From: Alcaligenaceae bacterium | GTDB lineage: Bacteria > Pseudomonadota > Gammaproteobacteria > Burkholderiales > Burkholderiaceae_B | NCBI GenBank assembly: GCA_029265335.1 | Contig: JAJUJN010000026.1 | Location: 1 to 12,088, forward strand | Length of the DNA stretch: 12,088 nucleotides | Reading direction: 5' to 3' | Part shown: positions 7,567-12,088 of the stretch, one piece after another | Layout: each line of letters starts with the position of its first letter | How positions within the stretch are numbered: the stretch's first letter is position 1 | Translations under genes and position numbers: made by a program | Notes under the pieces: generated by a model | The model's database searches: none | What the model was told of the DNA's origin: nothing | The model's input: the letters and a program-made list of their open reading frames with translations, nothing else

Positions 7567-9503
7567 GAGAGCGAAGCGGCGGCAGGGGCTAGGGGTATCG
7601 GCCAGTCGTAGGCGGGAAGATGAGTGAGAGTGTAAAGCGCCATCACACGAGTTGCATCCAGTTGCAGTTTGGCAACAGGCTGGGTGGCGTCAGGAGGGAG
7701 AGCTTCGGCCACGGTCTGACTGAACAAGAGCGGCCAGGGGTGGAGGCGGGTCTGGCGCTCAATGTGTGCAGCCAAATTGGCGGCTTCGCTCACGACGGTG
7801 TAGCGTTTCTGACCTGAACCAAATGAGCCCAGCAGATAGGGGCCGGCGTGGATGCCGATACCGATGGCCAGCGGCGGCAGGCCCTGAGCGGCGAGCTCAC
7901 GGTTCACCGCCGGCAAGCCAGCCAGAATGGCGCGGGCTGCCGCTGCCGCGGCAGCGGCCTGCTCGATGTCGGAACCTTGGCGCCACAACAGCAAAGCGCC
8001 ATCGCCAGCCACGTTATCGAGCAAGCCGCCTTGATTTTGTGCATTCTGAATAATGTGATCGATGCCGCGATCGCACCAAGTAGCCACCTGACCCAGGGGC
8101 AGCGTGCGCGAAACCCGCGTGTAGCCCAGGATATCGGCCACCAGAATCGTGCCCCACCCGGTTTCGTCGGCGATGCGCAAGCCACCGCCAGTCAACAGGC
8201 GGCGCAAGGGTGGCGGAAGATAAGGCTCGATTCGCTCGAGCACCGCACGACGCTCACGGACAGCGCCATGAGTCATGAGCAGGGCAGTGGCGCTGAACGC
8301 AAAGAACAGCGGCGGCGCAAACGGCAGCATGATGTGATTGAGATGCCACGCCAGCACCACTGCCACGATCAACATCAGGCATGCCAGCCCACCCGCCCAG
8401 GCCACCCTTCGCGGTTGTGACGCCACCAGCATCAAGCCCACGGCCACCAGGGCCGCCAACATCAGCGCCAGGAGCGGGGAGTGCCGGGGTTCATAGGGGA
8501 GAGCATCGGCCAGCCATCCCTGCATGAGGTGGGCGTGCACCTCCATGCCGGGCACCGTGCGTTGCAATGGCGAGGTGGCGATGTCCCCCAGGCCCAGGGT
8601 AACGCCGCCAAACAACAGAATGCGCTGACTCAAGGCACCTGGCTCAAGGTTGTCATCCCAGAGGTCGGCGGCGCTGAAATAGGGGAGCCAGGGCTCTGCT
8701 TGCCAAGGAATCCAGCTCTGCAGATGCTCATCGAGAGGAATCGTCAACTCGGGCAGGCCTGCCGGGCTCAGCATCCAGGCCGGCTCCAGGGCGTACCATC
8801 GGCCGCGCCGCAGCTGCCAGTCGGGCGAACCCAGCAAGACATCCATCATGGCCAGAGCCAGACTTTGCGAGCAGGTGTCGGGCGGCGTCTGGCACAGCCA
8901 TGCGGGGGCTTTGCGCATGACCCCATCGGGGTCGATCACGGCATTGATGTGCCCCACTGAGCTGCTCTGGGCGAGCGGGGGCGCGTTGGCCAGCACACCC
9001 GAAAAATCGGGAAGCTGGGCTTCGATGCGGCTGGCGGCTGAGCGGTTCGGGGTGGAGGGCAGGGGAGTCCAGACTGGCAGGCCGCGATCCACCGGTTCGG
9101 GCAGCAGCAACTGACCGATCACGCTGGGCCCCTGCGCCAGCACCGAGGCCAGCTCTTGGTTGCCGACGCGCTGGCTGGGGTCGACGGGAAACACCACGTC
9201 GAGCGCCAGCAGAGCAGGTTCATGACGTTGCCGTACACCGGCCAGCAATTCGGCCCAAACGCTGCGCGGCCAGGGCCAGGGGCCCATTCGGTCGATGGCG
9301 GCTTCATCAAGCGCGATCAGCGTGATGGGCGTGGTCAGCGTGGGGGGTTCCGACTGCAAGAGCATTGCCTGCAAGCGGGTGTCGAGCGAGCGGGCTACGT
9401 TGGGCAGCAGCCAATAGGCTGCCAGCAGCAGCATCAAGGAAGGCGCGAGCCAGCGTCGCCAGACCGAAGACCGCGTCTCGCTGGGCGAGGAACGGCGGCT
9501 CAC
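7563..9503 (-). CDS. CHASE2 sensor membrane protein with class III adenylate/guanylate cyclase domain
   Basis: A 646-residue membrane signalling protein. One N-terminal membrane segment (about 19-37) leads into a periplasmic CHASE2 domain (about 40-335) with family-like pieces: IALDEAAIDRMGPWPWPRS, LALDVVFP, VGHINAVIDPDGVMRKAP and PGMEVHAHLMQGWL. Three membrane segments follow (about 343-361, 367-388, 394-412), then a cytosolic class III nucleotide cyclase domain (about 448-625). Both metal-binding aspartates are visible (D457 in VADILGYT, D501 in AGDG), as is the transition-state Asn (N576). By eye alignment the substrate-selecting Lys is Asn (N497), the matching Asp is Arg (R567), and the transition-state Arg of NLAAR is His (H580). 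It may therefore be weakly active, altered in substrate, or a non-catalytic nucleotide-binding receiver. The GTG start lies 5 bases after the FecR gene stop without a clear ribosome binding site, suggesting coupled translation. The CHASE2 ligand is unknown; the FecR partner and the barrel protein are candidate periplasmic inputs. Confidence 0.9.
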   Translation of the reverse strand: MSRRSSPSETRSSVWRRWLAPSLMLLLAAYWLLPNVARSLDTRLQAMLLQSEPPTLTTPITLIALDEAAIDRMGPWPWPRSVWAELLAGVRQRHEPALLALDVVFPVDPSQRVGNQELASVLAQGPSVIGQLLLPEPVDRGLPVWTPLPSTPNRSAASRIEAQLPDFSGVLANAPPLAQSSSVGHINAVIDPDGVMRKAPAWLCQTPPDTCSQSLALAMMDVLLGSPDWQLRRGRWYALEPAWMLSPAGLPELTIPLDEHLQSWIPWQAEPWLPYFSAADLWDDNLEPGALSQRILLFGGVTLGLGDIATSPLQRTVPGMEVHAHLMQGWLADALPYEPRHSPLLALMLAALVAVGLMLVASQPRRVAWAGGLACLMLIVAVVLAWHLNHIMLPFAPPLFFAFSATALLMTHGAVRERRAVLERIEPYLPPPLRRLLTGGGLRIADETGWGTILVADILGYTRVSRTLPLGQVATWCDRGIDHIIQNAQNQGGLLDNVAGDGALLLWRQGSDIEQAAAAAAAARAILAGLPAVNRELAAQGLPPLAIGIGIHAGPYLLGSFGSGQKRYTVVSEAANLAAHIERQTRLHPWPLLFSQTVAEALPPDATQPVAKLQLDATRVMALYTLTHLPAYDWPIPLAPAAASLS

Positions 9504-9508
9504 AGACG

Positions 9509-10837
9509 TTAAGGGCGACCCCAGACCACGATACCGGACAGCTGGCCATCGTCGAATTGACGTTCGACGGTGGTAATGGCGGAATCGAGATCTTTGCCGA
9601 GGGCGCCGGTGACACGGGCATTGGACAGGGCAGGGTCGGAGCGCAGGAAGCCCTGCGCGTTGATGGTGCCGCTGGCTTGGGTGTGAAACTCTCGGGCGCC
9701 ATCGGTGAACTCGGCGTGGGTGTCGAAGCTGCTGCGGTCGAAATCCACACCCAGGCGGCCCGAGGCCACGCTAAGGGCTGCGGAGCTGTCGGCGCCCAAC
9801 CAGACCCCTTCGCCCCCCGCCGCGACGAAATCGGCGCGCCCACTGCGCGGCAGTTGGGTGGCTCGTTCGTTGAAGCCAGCACCGTACTGAGTGTTGACCA
9901 CATGCACCTCTTTGCCTTCGCTCAAGAGGTCGCTCACGCGCTGAACGGTAGCGCCGTCGACGGCCTCAGCCGAGCTCCAACGCCCCCAGTGCACCCCCTC
10001 GGGCATGGCGATGTCGTTGGCGCTGGGCGGCGGCGGCTCGACTGGCGTGGGCGACACGGGCGTGCCCCCGGTTTCTACGCCCACGGTAACGCTGACCTCG
10101 CCTTCGCGGGTATCGGGCAGCGATTGGGAACTGTTGACGCGGGGCTCATCGGCGTGGGGCGGAGCCAGTTGATCGGGTGTTTGCTGAGGGTCTTCTACCA
10201 GCCGCGGCAGTTGCTCGCCGCGCACCACTTCCACGAACTGCCCGGGCAGGCTATCGGTCTTGCCCAGCACCACGGCGCCGTCGGCACAGGAGCCGAAGCT
10301 GGCGGCCGAGCAGTGTTCGCCCAAGGCGGCCACCACCACTGCGCCGCTGTTGATGGCCACGCGAGAAGCCGAGGAAGTGGTGGCGACCACGAAATCGGTG
10401 CCGCGTACCCCTACGGCTGCCACCGGCGTGTTGAGACGAAAGGCTTCTTTGTTGACTTCGCCGACGCCACCGGTGATGGCTCTTGCCACGCCTTCGTCGA
10501 GCCGGTAGCGTACGCGGTCGTTGTGCGCGCTGCCTTCATACTGAAAAACTTCGATTTCGAATACAGACAGGGGCCGCACCGCCACCAGACCGCCGTCGGC
10601 CATGCGCACGTGGGCAAATCCGCCTTCGCCAGTGACCAGAGTTTGGCCGGCCTCGAGCGTGGCGCCGCGTTGCACCGGTTCACGGTGTTGCTCACTTTTG
10701 AGGTACACCGGGCCGGCAGCCAGCACGACTTCGCCGGCGGGAGGCGCGGCGCTGACAACGCCCGAAAGCAAAGGCAGGGTGCATACGGCGGCCAACAGGC
10801 CGCGCCAGGCGAGCGAAGGGGCATTGAAATTGCGCAT
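9509..10837 (-). CDS. Secreted FecR-domain protein with TbpB-like C-terminal barrel segment
   Basis: A 442-residue exported protein. The Sec signal is residues 1-30 (basic start, LLAAVCTLPLLSGVVSA, likely cut before APPAG; no lipobox). The FecR domain spans about 35-165, with GATLEAGQTLVTGEGGFAHV, RPLSVFEIE and the hallmark NTPVAAVGVRGTDFVV. Two cysteines (176, 184) could form a disulfide. A Pro/Thr-rich linker (about 215-275) leads to a segment beginning HWGRW (283-287). The last 110 residues alternate like an eight-stranded barrel, with GVDFDRSSFDTHAEF, ASGTINAQGFLRSD, NARVTGALG and a terminal LSGIVVWG, recalling the TbpB barrel domain. It is not a classical FecR anti-sigma regulator: there is no membrane segment after the signal and no sigma factor gene nearby. 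I chose ATG at 10837 because GAGGA lies 4 bases upstream and a signal peptide follows directly; an upstream ATG at 10915 would fall inside the promoter. It is the first gene of a three-gene unit. Confidence 0.85.
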   Translation of the reverse strand: MRNFNAPSLAWRGLLAAVCTLPLLSGVVSAAPPAGEVVLAAGPVYLKSEQHREPVQRGATLEAGQTLVTGEGGFAHVRMADGGLVAVRPLSVFEIEVFQYEGSAHNDRVRYRLDEGVARAITGGVGEVNKEAFRLNTPVAAVGVRGTDFVVATTSSASRVAINSGAVVVAALGEHCSAASFGSCADGAVVLGKTDSLPGQFVEVVRGEQLPRLVEDPQQTPDQLAPPHADEPRVNSSQSLPDTREGEVSVTVGVETGGTPVSPTPVEPPPPSANDIAMPEGVHWGRWSSAEAVDGATVQRVSDLLSEGKEVHVVNTQYGAGFNERATQLPRSGRADFVAAGGEGVWLGADSSAALSVASGRLGVDFDRSSFDTHAEFTDGAREFHTQASGTINAQGFLRSDPALSNARVTGALGKDLDSAITTVERQFDDGQLSGIVVWGRP

Positions 10838-10841
10838 GAAA

Positions 10842-10846
10842 TCCTC
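10842..10846 (-). promoter_or_regulatory. Ribosome binding site GAGGA of the FecR-domain gene
   Basis: On the minus strand the sequence reads GAGGATTTCATG, placing a Shine-Dalgarno core 4 bases before the ATG at 10837. It fixes the start of the FecR gene 26 codons inside the longest open frame. The two downstream genes of the unit show no comparable site and seem to depend on coupling. Confidence 0.75.
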
Positions 10847-10905
10847 GGGGGTGCCGCCGGCGCACGAATTGCGACCTGCAAACAGAGTGGCCGGGGCTCC
10901 GCGCG

Positions 10906-10934
10906 ATGCTACCATATACGGTCACGCCTGAAAA
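10906..10934 (-). promoter_or_regulatory. Predicted sigma-70-type promoter of the FecR-CHASE2-Slam-like unit
   Basis: Reading the minus strand, a -35 element TTTTCA (10929-10934) is separated by exactly 17 bases from a -10 element TAGCAT (10906-10911) preceded by TGG, which makes it an extended -10. Both hexamers match consensus at four of six positions. Transcription would begin near 10899, giving a leader of about 60 bases before the ribosome binding site and ATG. A perfect 10-bp palindrome overlaps the -35 element. Confidence 0.5.
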
Positions 10935-10942
10935 CGGCCGTT
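10933..10942. promoter_or_regulatory. Palindrome AACGGCCGTT at the -35 of the FecR promoter
   Basis: A perfect 10-base inverted repeat, without spacer, overlaps the first two bases of the predicted -35 element (10929-10934, minus strand) and extends upstream of it. Its position fits an operator for a dimeric regulator. It is short and GC-rich at its centre, so chance occurrence is possible. No regulator gene lies in the window. Confidence 0.3.
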
Positions 10943-11000
10943 GACTTTTAGCGCAGATTCTGCTGGAATGGTGGGCTTTGCGAAATCTCGGCCCACGTTA

Positions 11001-11031
11001 TTGGGGCATGCACGATTTGGGGCATGCACGA
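11001..11031. repeat. Tandem direct repeat, two copies of TTGGGGCATGCACGA
   Basis: The 15-base unit TTGGGGCATGCACGA occurs at 11001-11015 and again, identical, at 11017-11031, giving a period of 16 bases (about one and a half helical turns). Each copy contains the palindromic core GCATGC. The array lies between the FecR promoter and the candidate rpmH promoter and could be a regulator site or a replication-slippage product. Confidence 0.8.
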
Positions 11032-11117
11032 GAATGCTTGGGTGAGTGCCCGCGCAATACCCCACTTTATACTCGCGCTTACTCGGGTGAGCAGCTCTGG
11101 GCGAGAATGCCTGGGTG
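11029..11117. repeat. Repeat pair CGAGAATGCYTGGGTG flanking the rpmH -10 candidate
   Basis: CGAGAATGCTTGGGTG at 11029-11044 recurs as CGAGAATGCCTGGGTG at 11102-11117, identical at 15 of 16 positions and 73 bases apart, about seven helical turns. The first copy overlaps the end of the tandem repeat. The candidate rpmH -10 element at 11068-11073 lies between the copies. The meaning is unknown. Confidence 0.7.
11068..11073 (+). promoter_or_regulatory. Candidate -10 element of the rpmH operon
   Basis: TATACT matches the sigma-70 -10 consensus at five of six positions and would start transcription near 11080, about 90 bases before rpmH. No good -35 hexamer is seen at 16-18 bases upstream, so either the promoter relies on an activator or this is not the true element. 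Strong expression is expected for a ribosomal protein gene. Confidence 0.35.
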
Positions 11118-11167
11118 CCGCAGTTTTCGCGGGTGTTCTTTTCTGATTCTTTTATCTGGATGTTGTC

Positions 11168-11302
11168 ATGAAGCGTACTTTTCAGCCTTCTGTCGTTCGC
11201 CGCAAGCGTAATCATGGTTTTCGTGCGCGCATGAAGACTCGTGGTGGCCGAGCAGTGATCAACGCGCGCCGCGCCAAGGGCCGCAAGCGCCTCGCTGTCT
11301 AA
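11168..11302 (+). CDS. rpmH: 50S ribosomal protein L34
   Basis: A complete 44-residue L34, beginning [20 protein letters not shown] and ending AKGRKRLAV, with the very basic composition and the [10 protein letters not shown] core that are nearly invariant in bacteria. L34 sits in the large ribosomal subunit in contact with 23S rRNA. A weak GGAT motif lies about 8 bases before the ATG. It heads the conserved rpmH-rnpA-yidD cluster and is divergent from the FecR unit. Compared with common versions, Val at position 10 and Ala at position 20 are mild variants. The identity is certain. Confidence 0.98.
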   Translation: MKRTFQPSVVRRKRNHGFRARMKTRGGRAVINARRAKGRKRLAV

Positions 11303-11355
11303 GAGGCACGCACAAAGGCACGCCCACAGCACCACAGCGATCATGGGCGCGAGTC

Positions 11356-11865
11356 ATGCCCGATTCCGTCAGCTCGGAGCCCAATCCCACCCAATCTGCA
11401 GAGCGAGTGGCGAATACGCACGTTCGCCTGGGTTTGCCACGCACGGCCAGGCTGCGCAAGGCGGCCGAATTCCAGGCTGCACTGCGCCGCGGCAAGCGTA
11501 TCGGCCGCAGTTCGCACTTCGTACTCATCCATCTTGCCCCAGCCCCCACCGCTGAACTGTCTGATGCCAGTTGCGGAGCGCGCCTGGGCCTGATCGTGGG
11601 CAAGCGCCACGCGCGCAGGGCGGTGGATCGCAATGCGGTCAAACGGGTTTGGCGCGAAGCTTTTCGTGCACGCCGTGCTGGCCTGCCCGCCGGCGATTAT
11701 GTGGTTCGCCTGGCCGCCAAGCTGCCCGAGCTCAGTCAGGGTCTGCTCAAGCGCCAGCTGCGCGCCGAAGCCGACCAGCTACTGGCTCAAACGAACGGCA
11801 AAGGGCGTTCGAGACGCAGCCAGAAGGCCGCTGGATCGCCTCGCGCCGGCTCGCGGTCAACATGA
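11356..11865 (+). CDS. rnpA: Ribonuclease P protein component
   Basis: A 169-residue RNase P protein subunit, which helps the catalytic RNA remove 5' leaders from precursor tRNAs. The family core runs from about residue 26 ([20 protein letters not shown]) through FVLIHL and [20 protein letters not shown] to the RNR-motif helix ([16 protein letters not shown], 92-107). It is longer than usual (typically 115-135 residues), with about 25 extra residues before the core and a basic, probably disordered tail after about 145. If a later start is used (for example GTG at Val18), the N-terminal extension shrinks; the ribosome binding site at 11356 is weak, so the start is moderately uncertain. It lies 53 bases after rpmH and its stop overlaps the yidD start as ATGA. 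Confidence 0.95.
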   Translation: MPDSVSSEPNPTQSAERVANTHVRLGLPRTARLRKAAEFQAALRRGKRIGRSSHFVLIHLAPAPTAELSDASCGARLGLIVGKRHARRAVDRNAVKRVWREAFRARRAGLPAGDYVVRLAAKLPELSQGLLKRQLRAEADQLLAQTNGKGRSRRSQKAAGSPRAGSRST

Positions 11866-12088
11866 AACAGCGGCTGCGGCGATGGAGCGTGGCAATCTTA
11901 TTGTTGCCATTGCGCACCTATCGCTATCTGGTCAGCCCGTGGTTGCCGCCATCCTGCCGCTTTTCGCCAACCTGCTCGGCCTATGCCGAAGAGGCCGTGA
12001 GGCGTCATGGTGTGGCTCGTGGTTCATGGCTGGCTCTGAAGCGTTTGTGCCGCTGCCATCCGTTTGCCCAGGGAGGTTACGATCCTGT
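11862..12088 (+). CDS. yidD: YidD membrane protein insertion efficiency factor, 3' end missing
   Basis: The first 75 codons of YidD, a small membrane-associated protein that aids YidC-dependent insertion of inner-membrane proteins. Seen here are an amphipathic hydrophobic start ([20 protein letters not shown]), the cysteine signature [15 protein letters not shown], a glycine and Leu/Lys-rich helix, and [12 protein letters not shown], all hallmarks of the family; the window ends just where the usual DPVP segment begins. The ATG overlaps the rnpA stop (ATGA), the normal coupling in this cluster, and yidC is expected immediately downstream. Confidence 0.95.
   Translation, partial: MKQRLRRWSVAILLLPLRTYRYLVSPWLPPSCRFSPTCSAYAEEAVRRHGVARGSWLALKRLCRCHPFAQGGYDP

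Larger units (their letters stand above)
10838..11167. other. Divergent intergenic region between the FecR gene and rpmH
   Basis: These 330 bases are the only large gene-free stretch. They hold the FecR ribosome binding site and promoter on the left, a 16-bp-period tandem repeat (11001-11031), two copies of a CGAGAATGCYTGGGTG element (11029-11044 and 11102-11117), and the candidate rpmH -10 element between those copies. No consensus DnaA boxes are visible by eye. Open frames crossing the region overlap rpmH or run into the FecR gene and lack family-like sequence, so none is called as a gene. Confidence 0.75.

Noticed and set aside
9509..10837. Classical FecR anti-sigma regulator of iron uptake
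   Set aside because: It lacks the cytoplasmic anti-sigma region and the single internal membrane helix, and has a cleavable signal; there is no sigma factor or TonB receptor gene nearby.
9365..10951. A 528-codon open frame on the plus strand, opposite the FecR and CHASE2 genes
   Set aside because: It lies fully antisense to better supported genes, has His/Gly/Ala-rich composition without recognisable domains, and long antisense frames are expected in GC-rich coding DNA.
10838..11167. Replication origin with DnaA boxes next to rpmH
   Set aside because: No TTATNCACA or reverse-complement boxes are visible and dnaA is not adjacent, so an origin call is not supported.
10978..11211. Plus-strand 77-codon frame running into rpmH in another frame
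   Set aside because: It overlaps the rpmH start out of frame, covers the repeats and candidate promoter, and shows no family-like features.
10922..11344. Minus-strand frame of 140 codons covering the intergenic region and rpmH
   Set aside because: It is antisense to the certain rpmH gene and has mixed composition with no recognisable motif.
1..12088. CRISPR arrays, tRNA genes, insertion sequences or riboswitches
   Set aside because: I looked for regularly spaced repeats, tRNA-like cloverleaf ends, transposase frames and structured leaders and saw none that I could support.

Overview
The window reads as a high-GC betaproteobacterial chromosome, most likely Burkholderiales and possibly Alcaligenaceae-like. 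The evidence is the Mrp/ApbC sequence, the TamA-TamB pair, a 44-residue ribosomal protein L34 and the rpmH-rnpA-yidD order. This placement is by eye; no database search was possible. Gene density is high. The only stretch over 300 bases without a gene is the divergent intergenic region upstream of rpmH.

Left part (1-6251, plus strand): the 3' part of an mrp/apbC gene (Fe-S cluster carrier P-loop ATPase) is followed after 3 bases by tamA (Omp85/BamA-family barrel with POTRA repeats). The tamA stop overlaps a TTG start of tamB (AsmA-like/DUF490 bridge protein). The three look like one transcription unit, with tamA and tamB building the translocation and assembly module of the cell envelope. The TamA signal sequence carries a lipobox-like cysteine, which is unusual for a proteobacterial TamA.

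Middle part (6265-10837, minus strand): three tightly packed genes run toward tamB. In transcription order they are: (1) a secreted FecR-domain protein with a proline-rich linker and a C-terminal segment resembling the beta-barrel domain of TbpB-type surface proteins; (2) a CHASE2 membrane sensor fused to a class III nucleotide cyclase domain in which several expected catalytic positions are changed; (3) a TPR plus outer-membrane barrel protein resembling Slam, the type XI secretion translocon. Gene 1 to gene 2 is 5 bases apart and genes 2 and 3 overlap as GTGA. A promoter with 17-bp spacing and an extended -10 element, and a GAGGA ribosome binding site, sit in front of gene 1. My main hypothesis is that this is a signalling and secretion cassette: a FecR/TbpB-like candidate cargo, its candidate outer-membrane exporter and a periplasm-sensing cyclase.

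Right part (11168-12088, plus strand): rpmH (L34), rnpA (RNase P protein) and the 5' part of yidD, the usual rpmH-rnpA-yidD(-yidC) cluster. In many proteobacteria dnaA lies divergently next to rpmH; here the FecR cassette takes that place. The intergenic region holds a 16-bp-period tandem repeat, a second repeat pair bracketing the candidate rpmH -10 element, and a 10-bp palindrome at the FecR promoter.
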